This document shows positions 41,735 to 52,442 of a stretch of DNA of 64,000 nt, one piece after another (positions within the stretch are counted from its first letter, which is position 1; each line of letters starts with the position of its first letter). The stretch comes from Allolobophora icterica (taxonomy: Eukaryota > Annelida > Clitellata > Crassiclitellata > Lumbricidae). Position numbers and translations under genes: made by a program. Under the pieces are notes generated by a model. The model was not told where the DNA came from. It did no database searches and worked only from the letters and a program-made list of their open reading frames with translations. The stretch is from assembly GCA_963556255.1 (NCBI GenBank), contig OY744604.1, positions 20,643,066-20,707,065 on the forward strand, read 5' to 3'.

Positions 41735-42480
41735 CATCATAACTGTAATTGTAATAATTGTGACCGAATTGTAATCGCCACTCAGATCAGCGGCGCTCTC
41801 GACCCATATCAGTTCCAGAACCAGCAAAAAGAATAGTTTTCAAGCGTCTACGGAACTGAACAGGAGAGGGGTCAAGAAGCTCTTGGCGGAGGGACTGGGG
41901 AAGACTGTTCCAGGCTGAAGGACCCGCACAGACAAAGCTCCTGGATTGGGCCGTGGAAGAGTGCATACGTGGAACAACCATAAGGCGTGGGCCGAGGATC
42001 GCAAGGAGGTCTCGCCGGCAAGCCTAGGGAGAAACCAGGATGCAGAAATTCGTTAGGTAAGACCCAGTGAGGAAGTTGCGCTTGAGGGTGAGGGTTTTGA
42101 ACTGAATTCTGTGTTGGGCAGAGAGCCAGTGGGGGAGTCAGACATAAAGGCAGACATATGAGCAAACTTAGGAATATCACCTATGAGCCGAGCAGCAACA
42201 TTAAGAATAGACTGGTGTGTGCAAATATACAAGAGGAAAAGCCAATATACACAGCACTGCCAAAGTCCACCCGAGTGCAGATTAAAGCGTGGACCAGTGT
42301 AGTGACAGCATGAACCGAAATACATCATTCTGAGGATGGATCGAAGCTGGCGTAGATGAAAAAGCAACATCGGGATACAAGGTTAATCTGATCAGTGAAG
42401 GAAAGGGTAGGATCAAAAACAATCCCCCAAGTCACGAACAGAGCAGAACTGAATGAGGGGTCATGAGATAAAGAGATTCC
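41735..42480 (-). pseudogene. LINE A-related ORF2 C-terminus inside the nested hAT element
   Basis: Minus-strand frames give LFHLRQLRSILRMM, LNVAARLIGDIPKFAHMSAF, then SFVCAGPSAWNSLPQSLRQ and FRRRLKTILFAGS. The GPSxWNxLP and FxxxLKTxLF patterns are those of LINE A (33.6 kb). The end reads GAGAGCGCCGCTGATCTGAG, then GGCGATTACAATT. Broken by frameshifts. Confidence 0.75.
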
Positions 42481-42889
42481 AAATCAATCTTGCTGTGTAC
42501 AGTGTAAATTGTCTGAGAACCTTCAACAGTTTTCTACAGTTTTTAAGTTTCGACTTTTTTTAAAGCAACCGTAAGTCTTATTATTACTTTTTTTAATAGT
42601 ACAAATCACAGTGTAGCATATTTACAATATGTATACATCAGACTGTTTTTGATGTTCATTTTAAAAGTAACTTTTCAATTTTAACTGCTGTTTTGTTATT
42701 TTGTCATTCCAAGTTACTATGTTTTTAAAAAAAGCCTTCGTTCACACCTACTTATTAGACAGATTGCCCAGTGACAGCCTGCTGCGACCCCCTCCCATCT
42801 GATTTATTTTACTTTGTTGTTTTTTTGTTGTTGTTTTTTTTGTTTTTTTTCCTTTTTTTGCCACTAAGTCTTACTATTCTGTTAACTAG

Positions 42890-43178
42890 TTGCCCACCTT
42901 TTGTAAATTCGTTGTCTCTAAATAGGTCTCAAAGGCTCATGTGTACATGGCCGTCGTCGAGTTTTGTTAAGAAATGGGGGGCCCTTACTAGCGGGACCCT
43001 GGTCCTTTTAGGGCTTCCTATTGACCACTCACAGCATGATATAGCCTTCTAAACCCATGAATATCTTAATGTTTCAAACCTTTTCAGCATCATAGTGGCT
43101 ATTTAAATTATATTTTCTTGTATATTGTCACGTTTGCTTTGTGGATCAATAAACTGATTGATTGATTGATTGATTGAT
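42890..43178 (+). mobile_element. LINE E-related 3' UTR and GATT tail
   Basis: AGCGGGACCCTGGTCCTTTT and AGGGCTTCC correspond to the AGCGGGACTTCCATCCCTTT-AGGG block of LINE E (11.58 kb). AATAAACTGATTGATTGATT follows (43,148-43,178). No ORF remains. Confidence 0.6.
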
Positions 43179-43907
43179 GGGGCTTCGCCCCTCTGACCCT
43201 TTGACGGCCTTGACCAGAGGCTTTCCCAACGCCCCTGGACCGATCTGGGAGCATCGCCCCCAGATCTTCATGACGCGTTCGCCATAGTCCGGTAATTTCC
43301 TCAAGACTACCTGGCAACCCTATTCTCAATATCGCCCAGAATAACATTTGAATTAATTGAGATGCCTTCGTTCTCGTTGCCCTAATGCATTGGGGTAGGC
43401 CTATGTAACTGTTACCTTAGTCTCCGAAGTCCTATTATGCTCAGTGACGATATCCATAGCCATCACCACTTCTCCACTGATCGAAGCTGAATTCGATTCT
43501 GTCATCATGCTTGGTGTAGTCATCGGCGCCGATGCCGGCGGTGCCCTATCTGCAGGCTTGAGAAATGCGGAAATTTTAGGCATTTTGGCGGCTTTGTTTG
43601 CAAGTTCTTCGCGTGATTGTCGCTTAACAGCGCCACTTAAATAAGACTTAGACAAAACTGAGCGTGAGGGAGTGCGGTGATTTAAATTATACAATCTTTA
43701 CGTTTGAGTATTACTAAGTTACTGTAAGTAATTATGCAATTGTTAATTTAAATGACTCAAAGTACTACAAGCTAATAATAATTATTCCATACTGCGTAGT
43801 AGAAAATATCAACAAAAACTCTGTTAATTTCAAACACGTCGCCGTGGATCATGGCATCAAAATTATTTCTACGTCAGCAAAACTACTTCCGTCCAAAGAC
43901 TGCATAG

Positions 43908-44374
43908 AGTAAAGAATAGGCCCCTATTGTAATGGCACCACAGTATAAATAATTACAGTTTACACAGTACGTCGACTCCTCGCCGCTGCTGCAGTCAGAA
44001 TGTGTGACATTATAAATAACTAAGCCCCGCCCACTGTCGTTTACCATGCCGATACACCGGAAACAATCACATCAAATATTTTTTTAAACGTTAAAACAAC
44101 ATTGAAGATTACACGCCGATACACCGGAATCCATCAAATAAAATATTTTTTAAACGTTACAACAACATTGAGGACTTCATTAGAATTAACAATATTATTT
44201 TTAACGTTAATTTCAGCTTAAATCTATAATTCAGGAGCTCAGGTTCAAAATGGCGTCGTATTCACGTGACCAGATGCCGTAATCACGTGACCAGAAAAAC
44301 TTGTCAACAGCCAGCAATGAGAGTCGACGTACTGTGTAATTATTTATACTGTGATGGCACTCCGGTTCTTTACT
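43908..44374. mobile_element. inverted-repeat element, about 467 bp, with 66-bp internal repeat
   Basis: Inverted repeats begin AGTAAAGAA at both ends and continue as CACAGTATAAATAATTACA and CAGTACGTCGACTC (43,932-43,979 and, inverted, 44,309-44,360). Inside, GCCGATACACCGGAA begins two 66-bp tandem units (44,048 and 44,114). There is no transposase. I found no clear target duplication. Confidence 0.7.
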
Positions 44375-45049
44375 AAATCATGCATTTTGACATTCCAGGT
44401 TCAGATTCAGCTAATAAAACTATTGCGTCGAGTCATTTGAGTGTGTATTACTGTGTACGCTGCTGCTAACCTGCTGTACATCTAGAATTTACTTTTAGGC
44501 TAAAAATAACTCTACTAGCTGCCAGGGCCCTACTGACCGCCGGGGCCCTTGTGCATTAGGGTGGAGTGAAAAAATGAAATTTACATTTCAGAATCGGCAG
44601 CGTGTGCAAAAATTGTCTACTGAGCCCAGTTGCCTGCGTGTAAAATAATACTGGACTCGGTTAAAAAAACACGAATTGCCGAAATTTTACATTAATGGCA
44701 TGAATTTTTTTATACTTGCAGTGTGATGTTTTTTCACTATTGTGATTTTGTTTTGGTGATGCGTTTTGTAAGTATATTGAAGACTGAAAGGTAGACTGCA
44801 GGAATGTCAGCAAAACTGCTAAAAAAACAGTACAAACTAGTAGCTCTCCGGTATTTGGTGTTCCTTCAGAATTGTCTCAAACAGTTCTTTCGACATGTAC
44901 TGACATGATGGAGTTCTTCCTAATTGTTCATGATGACATGAGGCGAGATGAAACAGTATTTGGTCCAGCAGTAGCAGATGCGAACAACTCTGAGTGCTGT
45001 GGCAAGGAAATGTGACAGAGCTGCAAGACTAGTGCATGACGATGGCAGA

Positions 45050-45780
45050 TCGCAATATAACGACTGGAGTAAAATTCGGATAGAACGAGAGTCAGATAAG
45101 GTTTACAAGCCAGTGAACGAGAATCCTTAACAGGGTTAGATTTTGATAGTAGGAAAGACAAAACTAGACTGCAAGTGAAAAATGAACATGGTATTATTTC
45201 TAATACGATAACCGAGGAGCATATTACTGTTGTGTCAGAACCCAATTCGAAATATGCATCTCATTCCATCAGCTGGAAACCCATAAAGCATAGCAAGAGG
45301 AATATCAGATCTACTCTGCCGAAAAAGAATTACAACGAACAGTCTGCTTGCTGTTGGGTGCAATGGCACAAATGTGAATACTGGTAACATAGGAGGTGTT
45401 GTTCCCTTGCTCGAAATGGAGATAGGGAGACCGCTGCAGTTTCTAGTTTGTTGCTTGCAAACTAATTGTCTTTGAGACATCTCCTACAGAAACTCGATAG
45501 TGTAACACATGGTCCAAGAACATTGTCTGGTCCAATTGGTAAAGCAAACCAAGCATGTTGAAACATACCAGTAGTTCCCTTTACAGCAGTTGCTAATGAC
45601 AATTGTCTGTGTGTTGATAATGCCGACATAAGCATCGACCAGAAGTATTTGTACAATGGTCCTATATGTAAAGCCATATCTGCTAGGAAATGCCCTGATG
45701 AAGTTGCTAATCGAAATCCCGCCCAGTAGTTCATTCAAAACGGCTTACAACTGCTAACAGAACTCTGCTTGAAATAGCTC
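45050..45780 (+). pseudogene. transposase remnant of the TAGGGTGG element
   Basis: Pieces in different frames: LLAVGCNGTNVNTGNIGGVV and PLLEMEIGRPLQFLVCCLQ (45,347-45,466), LRHLLQKLDSV and RTLSGPIGKANQAC (45,470-45,560), and DNADISIDQKYLYNGPICKA, ISARKCPDEVANRNPAQ (45,615-45,729). I know this block order (GTNVNTG, SGPIGK, STDQxYL, CP...LA) from a widespread uncharacterised transposase group in invertebrates. From memory the residue before GTNVNTG is Asp in intact members, and here it is Asn. Multiple stops and frameshifts are present. Confidence 0.6.
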
Positions 45781-45959
45781 TAGTCTACATAAGTCAAGTC
45801 AAGAAACACGAATATTGCATACGTAATGTATAAAATGGTTAAACTGCAATCACAGGCTATTAAAAAAAAAATTTCATGTAAATAATGACAGTTAAACTGC
45901 GATAACGTCGATGCCACATATATAATTTTACTTCGTTGGTATTCTTTAACCAAGAAAAC

Positions 45960-46250
45960 TACTCCAGACTGGCCGCCATCTTTTCCGCCATTTTGTTTTC
46001 TAGCAGTGTCTTTTGTTCCTTTCCATTCCTTGACCCCAAATATGTTAGACTTTAAAATCATGTTTCCCACTTTCCATCGTATACACATGACTTCACTAAT
46101 AACCATTTGAAGATATTGGCCGCCATTTTGTCCGCCATTTTGTTTTCTGGCAGAGCTACATTTGTATCTTTAGTTCCAAACATGACTTTGCTTATAGCCA
46201 TTTGAAGATATTGGCCTCCATTTTGACCGCCATCTTGTTTTTCCATGCAA
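45960..46250. repeat. GCCGCCATTTTG minisatellite, three degenerate units
   Basis: GGCCGCCAT(T/C)TT followed by CCGCCATTTTGTTTTCTxGCAG occurs at 45,970, 46,119 and, diverged, 46,212. ATTTGAAGATATTGG precedes the second and third units. The minus-strand frames with NGGQ-type repeats derive from it. Confidence 0.75.
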
Positions 46251-46564
46251 CCATTGCAAATCCAGCTTGCTAACCATGATTTTCGTTTTCAGCAGGGTTA
46301 AATCATTCTAGAAACACCTCTTAGCAAATTGTTACATGATTTGCTTCTAGCAAGATCATTTTAAAATTCCAAGCCTAGTCTATTATGGATCTCAATTTCG
46401 GGTTTTAATGGGATAGGTTTTCAGAGTTGAGGCTCCTCAAAACATAATCCTAGAAGCAAGATATTTTACGCTACCAAAAGTAGTATCAATACACAAGTTT
46501 TGCACCCCCTGCCAATTGCAGATTCCTCAAAAAATATTTTTCTTAGAACTTTCACTCCACCCTA

Positions 46565-46859
46565 TTGTGCATTGCACAACCTGCACAACCCATTGCTACG
46601 CCACTTGGCTATCTAGCTAATCTAAACAGGCCCCTTTAATAATTTGCGGTATTTGCATATATTTTGGCTTTGTTGGCTACAACTCAGGTGGCACAGTTTG
46701 GGACGAATCGGATATGGTGCACACAAAGCCTGACAAGAACGCAAGGATTGAGTTGCAATAATCCAGTCGCGTTAAGAAGAACGCTTATTTGAATGAGGAT
46801 CAATGCAACGCTAAATAGGCCTAATAGATTGCGCCGTAATAACTAACGCGTTACACAAT
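46565..46859. other. short interval without a gene
   Basis: No domain. One TAGGCCTA palindrome at 46,816-46,823. Confidence 0.4.
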
Positions 46860-47600
46860 AGAATAGAATAGAATATTCTTTATTGGAACCAATTGCGAAC
46901 CGCTTTTTGGTGTACAGCAACGTAAACATGTTTATACAGATAATATACTAATAATATGTTAATAATAGTTACTAATATTTGTCTCAATTATCCCCAATTT
47001 ATATTGTTTTTACCCATAACGCAAACTAAGCAGCTTCATAAAGCATCCTGATGATAAACGTTTTTCTGGGCAAGCCATCAGCGGTCGGGATTTCTAGGTC
47101 GTGAGCTCGTGGGCGCAGGAAGTGGCCTGTGCGTTTGATAGGTGGCAGCAGATCATGTAGAACATGTCCCTGAATATTCCGTACTGCGGCGAAGAGTCGA
47201 CAATCGGCCAAGCGGCAGTACTGTTCTGGGAGGTAGCGTCCCCTGATGAGACGCCGTAGGACCCCACCCAGTCTATCACGGTCCCCTTGGGTTGTAAATC
47301 CCCACCATGCAGATGAGGCATAGAGTATCTTGGATAAGGTTGTGGCTCTCACCACGTCATAAAGGCACGGTCCTCGCAGACCGTGCGCTACCAGAGTACG
47401 CAGCGCATTAATCGATCGACGTGCCTGGCTGCAAATGCGGTTAACATGGGTAGTAATGCCAAGATTATCTGAAATTGTTATGCCTAGGATAACCATGCTG
47501 GTAACCCTATGGAGAGTGGAGACCGGGTATGACCTGCGGAACATCGTCGTTTCGCCTGTCCCTGGGCCTCCGAATCACCATTTCATAGGTTTTGCTAGAA
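46860..47600 (-). pseudogene. LINE D ORF2 C-terminal fragment with tail
   Basis: The 172-codon minus-strand frame (47,026-47,544) reads VILGITISDNLGITTHVNRI, SINALRTLVAHGLRGP, KILYASSAWWGF, GVLRRLIRGRYLP and LRPRAHDLEIPTADGLPRKT. KTYEMVIRRPRDRR continues it upstream in another frame. The 3' end at 46,857-46,880 is an AATAG repeat next to ATTCTTTATTGG, read as CCAATAAAGAAT on the minus strand. This is the longest LINE D piece. It is 5'-truncated and lacks the catalytic RT part. Confidence 0.85.
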
Positions 47601-47749
47601 TTTAATTTCAAGTTGCGATAAAAGATTCTGGGGTAGAGGGCCTATGCCATAATGCGCTTTTATGGCAAAAAGGAGAATCAGTAAAAAGTATAACGGAGCA
47701 TATTTTTAGTATGACAAACTGTCAATATTAATTCCAGAGGCGTGGTGTT

Positions 47750-48090
47750 GTGTTGGATATGGTTCAGTTGGAGAACTTGAGATGAGCGATGACTATAAGG
47801 GTCGAGAAAGACTGAGATAGGAGGACGATCGGGTGAAGCGAGTTGCCTGAATGGCGAAAAGAGCTCAGAGACACTTGGGGTGGGAACACTGTAGGGAGTT
47901 GTAGGTTAGTGATAGGATTTTGAAATTGATTCGCGGATGGTATTCTTAACCAATAGAGTGATTTAAGATTTAAGGATGGGAGTTATATGATGATGACTGG
48001 GCGTTCTAGTGACAGCTCTGGCTAGTGAGTTTTAGATAAGCTGCAGACGCTTGATTTGGGTGAATTCACGGTCGAGGAAGGTGAATCTAG
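47750..48090 (-). mobile_element. LINE B fragment (thumb region)
   Basis: Nucleotide similarity to 31,600-31,870 is clear (GGGTCGAGAAAGACTGAGAT, GGAGTTGTAGGTTAGTGATA, TAGTGACAGCTCTGGCTAGT) in the same minus orientation. Both ends are truncated. Confidence 0.8.
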
Positions 48091-48907
48091 GTGAATCTTC
48101 TACAAGAACATCATCAGAACATATGCCGCCATCTTCGAGCCTGCAACACATCGCTTGGACAAGATATTTTCCCATATCGAAGATCTTGCCATTCCTCCTA
48201 GTTCGTCTGCGTGATTTCTTAAGCTGCATCACAGAATATCATTAAAGTATGTCAGGCGTCGATGCGATGTAGAAAAATCTCGCCCAAGGTCCGGTTTCGA
48301 TCTCTCCCTCTTGGGCTTAGACAGAGTTATGGGAGAAAACTGGAGTAGATCTTGCCCTTTTTATTTCATATGTTTGGTTGAAATAACACTAAACATCACA
48401 ACGATTCCAGTTTTAAGCGTGCTCTTCATGCTGCAAAGAATACAATCGAGTTTATTTGAGTTGCAGTAGTCTCAGCTAATGAACATTGAACAGTCAACGA
48501 CTTCTAAAGATGAATTGGTAGAGGATCGAATTTGTATGCTTTCGGAGCGGCGCTTTGATCGGAGTGGTTGAGTTGCGAATAACTGGGTGAAATTAAAGGC
48601 AGAGTCAGAACGTTACTATTACATAAATACTTATTAGTAAACCATAATATTCGCAAGAAGTTACAAGTTAAGTTTAAGCTTAAGAATTTAACTTTCAGTA
48701 AGGCGTACAAGAAGAAGGCTTTCGAGTTTAAGGTTGTGGGGGTTGTATGCATGCGGACCGCGGTTCGCTTCCCGAAGGTGGCTTATTTCAGAGATTTAAA
48801 TTTCGGGCTAGCACGGTCCCAACACGGGGACCTTAAATGGCGTGGCGCCCATTCAAACGGGCAGCGGTGGTGAAGGATCTATTCATTGAAAATTGAGCAC
48901 TGAGCAG
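48091..48907. other. no recognised gene
   Basis: Short frames on both strands without domains. GCGGTTCGCTTCCCG near 48,762 has a weak pol III B-box look, but no A box stands at the right distance. Confidence 0.4.
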
Positions 48908-49546
48908 TAGGGTGGTAGTGAAAACAGTTTTTTTTTGATAATGCCTGGGACACTCCCTAGTTCTGTTCGTATTGGTAGTAGAAACTCATGTGCAAAATCT
49001 TTTTAAAATATTCCATTATTTAGGCGTGCCACATGACAACTTAAGTTTCACATATGACGCTATGCATCATTGAAGCCGTAAAAATCAACTTTCTTATTTT
49101 TTCAGGAGCTGCATGAAAGTTCATCACTTCTAGAACCTATTATTTGATTACTGTAATTATGTGATGAGTGTGATGCACCATAGATAGTTGGATACCTTAT
49201 TCTCTGAGGATTTGTTTATAAATAAATGAATAAATAATAAATATATAAATTAGAAACAACTGGAGCTGAGGAGTAAATAAATATTTGCAATTTTTTAAAA
49301 CAATTTTCTGAACTTTTGTAGTCTGTACATTTAAGGCTTTTCTAAAGTTTAATAATTTATTTACTTACTTACTCACACTATCCTACATTATTCATAATCA
49401 AAGTAATCACATTTTAAAAGTTGTCTTGGAGATGTTTTAAACGTTCTGGCTGGACCATTTCCTGGACCTGAAATACCTATGCTTAAACGATGTCAGAATG
49501 CATTGCCTTTGATCGTCCATGACATGATTGCTGATAGTTTGTCAGA

Positions 49547-49980
49547 ATGATGAAATTGCAGATTATCAATAACAAAGAAATGATGCAAGACGCTGTTGAA
49601 TTTGAAGTGGAATGTTTGCAGAAAGACAATCAGCCTCGTGATGATTATCTAGAGCTCTTGGAACTTGCACCGATCTACATGGGTCATGTCCCACCTCGAG
49701 GGTTGCATTTTACAGCCTCTGGTGTCATGCATAGTGCCAGGTGGATGGCCAAGGCCATCTATTCTAACAAAGTATTCCTTTTACGATCTCATTTGCGAAT
49801 TACCTTCTGAAAATTTTTTTTACTACGTTCCCTGAACCTGTTCATCTGCTTTGTTTATCTCACATCCTGGTTCACAGCTTCACTGTCTACTCTAAAGGCA
49901 CTTTCCGTCATGCTTGGTACCTCAGTGAGGATTTGGTTGATTTCTGCTTTTTCGATGACTGCATTGTAGCTGCTACCAAG
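49547..49980 (+). pseudogene. transposon-protein remnant
   Basis: The frame from 49,547 includes DDYLELLELAPIYMGHVPPR and GVMHSARWMAKAIYSNKVFL, ending at 49,810. Sequence beyond (49,860-49,980) gives AWYLSEDLVDFCFFDD in another frame, equivalent to HLWYFSDEAVGLALFSD at 38.7 kb. It is non-functional. I cannot assign a superfamily. Confidence 0.6.
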
Positions 49981-50069
49981 GCCTTGTTGGTGCAGACAAT
50001 GAGAACCAAAGTTGGTGTTGGCATTCCATCCAAATGTCCACAAATTACTGTAAACACAGCTTCATGTAG

Positions 50070-50170
50070 TCGGGAGCGCCTCTGAGTAGTACTCCTTGAA
50101 GAGGCTCTATATAAATGCCCGTTATGAATGAATGAATGAATGAATGAATGAATGAATGAATGAATGAATG
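50070..50170 (+). mobile_element. LINE A 3' tail remnant with GAAT repeat
   Basis: CGGGAGCGCCTCTGAGTAGT, GAAGAGGCTCTATATAAATG and (GAAT)11 (50,126-50,169), nested in the 48,908-50,830 transposon. Confidence 0.85.
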
Positions 50171-50914
50171 TACTCTTGAGATTTTGTGACTTCAAACATG
50201 ATGAATTCTGTGCATCACCATTGATTGGCTGGAGAAAGATCCAACTTCGTGGAAACAGGACAGCATCTTGTAGCGGCATGGTCACATTACGGCGCTATAA
50301 AAATTGTCCGTGTTATGATTATTATAATTATTTATTTAGAGTGACATCAGAAAGGTTGAGTGTGGTGAATGATATGGCAGAAAGGGGATTGGCACTTAAC
50401 CAATAATACAAACAAATTCTGACCAAGGATGAAGGTCAAAAGCAGGCCGTGCTCCATGTGGTGTCCGAACATTGAAAAAAGTATCCGGACCCCAAAAGTT
50501 AACGGTCACAAAAACAGACTAATAAATATTTTATTCTTCAATCAAACTGACAGAATTCAATCATGCTCACAAGTACTCCCCTTTAATAATTGTACTTTAA
50601 ACCTAGCAATTTAAAATTTACTTTCGGTGTCACAAAATACAAAAGAATATTGATAATAGTATTACCATTGTCCTTACATTCCTTGTCTATGATTTGGAAA
50701 ACTTGTATTCTCATGTGGCACCCCTAATATTTTTATAATATTTTGCACACTAGCTTAGTACATCAAAAGGAACAAAACTAGGGGCTGTCCCATCTATTTC
50801 CAAAACATAACGTTTTTGAGCACCACTCTACTGAGCAGGGTCGAGACCATATAATGGCGTAATTTATACGGTCGCTATAGAAAATCGCGTACATTTTTTA
50901 TATTTACATTTACA

Positions 50915-51142
50915 TTTATATTACCTTGAAAACTATCTATTCACATTTATATTACATTTATATTACCTTAAAAACTATCTATTCCAGAAATAGGAAGTAA
51001 AAACTATCTATTCACATTTATATTACATTTATATTACCTTAAAAACTATCTATTCCAGAAATAGGAAGTAAAAACTATCTATTCACATTTATATTACATT
51101 TATATTACCTTAAAAACTATCTATTCCAGAAAAAGGAAGTAA
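50915..51142. repeat. 71-bp tandem repeat, about three units
   Basis: ACTATCTATTCACATTTATA, TTACATTTATATTACCTTAA and TATTCCAGAAAxAGGAAGTA recur with 71-bp spacing (ATTCCAGA at 50,981, 51,052 and 51,123). Units are nearly identical, so the expansion is recent. Confidence 0.92.
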
Positions 51143-51949
51143 TCGGTTCTTCGATTTTTTAGCCAGGTATTGAGCTATATCCGTAAAGTAAAATTAAATT
51201 AATTGGCTATTTGAAAAACTATAACCGTTGAGAATAGCCAGAAGCCGGCCGGCGCAATTCTCAGTTTCGCGGAGTGTTTGTGCGCTCTGGGTTGTCTGCT
51301 TGCAAAGAAAGAGGAGTATGGCGTTGTGAACCCGGATTTTACCTTTGAACGAGGAACTTGCTTTATTGCCTACCACAGAAATAATTGAGTTGCCTACTGT
51401 GACGAACAACGGTTGCTGTTAATAACTGTTGGGTCTTGATGTTGATGGCTATGAAAATATTTGTGAAAACTTTCTTTCTCTGATTTTCTCTCACTATGTA
51501 TATTGCGCTCCATATAACAATGACTCTTTCTATTATGCTGGTTCTTCCACGCTGTCACCAGCCAGTCTGAAAGGGATCAAACGCGCCTGGTTCCGAAAAC
51601 ATAAGCGCTCTCCACACAGAGACACCATGTTGAGAGACACCCTAACTCCCGAGTTTACAAAGGTAGCTTCCCGCCAAAACACTCAGCGTACCACTCTACT
51701 ACCAGACCACCTGGTCCGTCTGCCCTAAATGACCTTACATGCAACAGACCCCCACGAACACTGGAGGTAACCCGCAGGTTAACGGAAACAAGAAAATGTC
51801 CGCCAGCTAATAAGATGCAAAATATCTCACCCTATACAACTGATAATCAATTGTTCAAGACAATAGCTAGAGGGCAAACGTACAAGCAAATCGACACACT
51901 TACTATCGGCGTCAAATACAGTCTCAATGTTCTACGTGACCGTTCACTT
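51143..51949. other. unassigned; possible retroelement leftovers
   Basis: The plus frame 51,429-51,728 ends SRQNTQRTTLLPDHLVRLP, which faintly recalls the C-terminal tail of Gypsy integrases. The minus frame 51,194-51,409 has no domain. Not assignable. Confidence 0.3.
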
Positions 51950-52441
51950 TGTGTACAGCAAATATAAAAACGACGGGCGACTCAAAATGTCTAGCAACAA
52001 GTAACGGTCCAGGTCGATGCTTATTGTTAACGAGTATTGCTGAAGTTGAAGCTTCATGGTATCACTTTCTGGTTGGAGTTCGCCAACCGTTTGACGAAAC
52101 AATGTATATGCTGAGGGCGCGAATTGCGAGAACCAGTGTGAGCACTTTCTTCTAGACGGTTGAGTACCGAGTCTCTTGAATCTGGTGCTTCAGACTCAGA
52201 TAGCATCATAGCAGACCGTATGTTCGACCTCTTCCACCATCTCGAATAAATAGGCTTCGTCACAAAACTGTGATGCACCAATTGCCAAAACAAAAAGGCT
52301 AGTCAACATCAGGCGGCCTTAAAATAGGACGTGTTGCTAAGTGACACTTCAAATCAAGAAAAGCTCGTTGCGCTTCAGGCGACCAATGAAATTTTGTATC
52401 CATTTTCACAAGTGTAGTTAACGCCAAAGTAAGTTCAGAGT
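51950..52441 (-). pseudogene. Ty3/Gypsy polyprotein fragment: end of RT and RNase H
   Basis: Minus-strand translation in two or three frames gives KMDTKFHWSPEAQRAFLDLK and LATRPILRPPDVD (the RT/RNase H boundary, 52,440-52,290), then RYSTV, a stop, KKVLTLVLAIRALSIYI (52,165-52,110), and MKLQLQQYSLTI with LLDILSRPS (52,060-51,965). This is the order seen in Gypsy RNase H: W..xxQxAFxxLK, YSxxEKExLAxVxAI, and xxDxLSR. Stops and frameshifts abound. No LTRs, integrase or gag were found. It ends at 52,441, where the Polinton polymerase begins. Confidence 0.75.
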
Positions 52442-52442
52442 A

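Larger units (their letters stand above)
41422..43322. mobile_element. hAT-type element, 1,901 bp, nested in the hAT transposase gene
   Basis: TTCTCAAT flanks both ends (41,414-41,421 and 43,323-43,330). Ends are TAGGGTTGCCAGGT and the complement of ACCTGGCAACCCTA. Removing it joins the host reading frame (ILGDIENPVESLTDK) without loss. Subterminal GTCCGGTAAT units appear on both sides. It contains no transposase of its own; instead it carries a minus-strand LINE A-like fragment and a plus-strand LINE tail that landed in it later. Confidence 0.88.
39506..43694 (-). pseudogene. ZMYM1-like hAT transposase gene, split by a nested hAT element
   Basis: Minus-strand order: N-terminus (43,401-43,694) with SGAVKRQSREELANKAAKMP; after the 41,422-43,322 insertion, IENPVESLTDKNYSSDKANF and FGPCQPLGPFPRDPAQKGRC (TTF-type zinc-finger region); ILEQWRLNKTLT and SYWRQVLDRI. 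The RNase H-like core (39,678-40,775) has MVDTTQDISKTDQLS (first Asp), YDGETSMSGIYSG, HCAAHNLNLVLND and CPTRWSSR. The hAT C-terminal dimerisation piece has LLDASDDELYAAAELLAK (39,506-39,694). This is the usual domain order of ZMYM1-like hAT proteins. Defects include a stop at 43,401 (within a TAGGCCTA), the 1.9-kb insertion, and frameshifts near 41,070, 40,775 and 39,690. Confidence 0.85.
44557..46564 (+). mobile_element. DNA transposon with TAGGGTGG ends, 2,008 bp, 8-bp duplication
   Basis: TTGTGCAT is duplicated at 44,549-44,556 and 46,565-46,572. The ends are TAGGGTGGAGTGAAA and its complement. The 8-bp duplication would fit hAT or P-type elements. It carries a decayed plus-strand transposase (see next entry) and a non-coding right third with a GCCGCCATTTTG repeat. 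The element at 48,908-50,830 has related ends. Confidence 0.85.
48908..50830 (+). mobile_element. DNA transposon with TAGGGTGG/TAGAGTGG ends, 1,923 bp
   Basis: CTGAGCAG is duplicated at 48,900-48,907 and 50,831-50,838. The left end is TAGGGTGGTAGTG and the right end is the complement of CACCACTCTA. The interior holds a transposon-protein remnant (49,547-49,980) of the kind seen at 37.9-39.2 kb, and a LINE A 3' scrap (50,070-50,170). End sequence and 8-bp duplication link it to the 44,557-46,564 element, although the protein fragments look different. Confidence 0.82.

Noticed and set aside
45780..46246. Minus-strand frames rich in NGGQ and DGGQ
   Set aside because: They reflect the GCCGCCATTTTG minisatellite inside a transposon.
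48755..48780. B-box-like GCGGTTCGCTTCCCG
   Set aside because: No A box at suitable distance and no cloverleaf, so not a tRNA gene.
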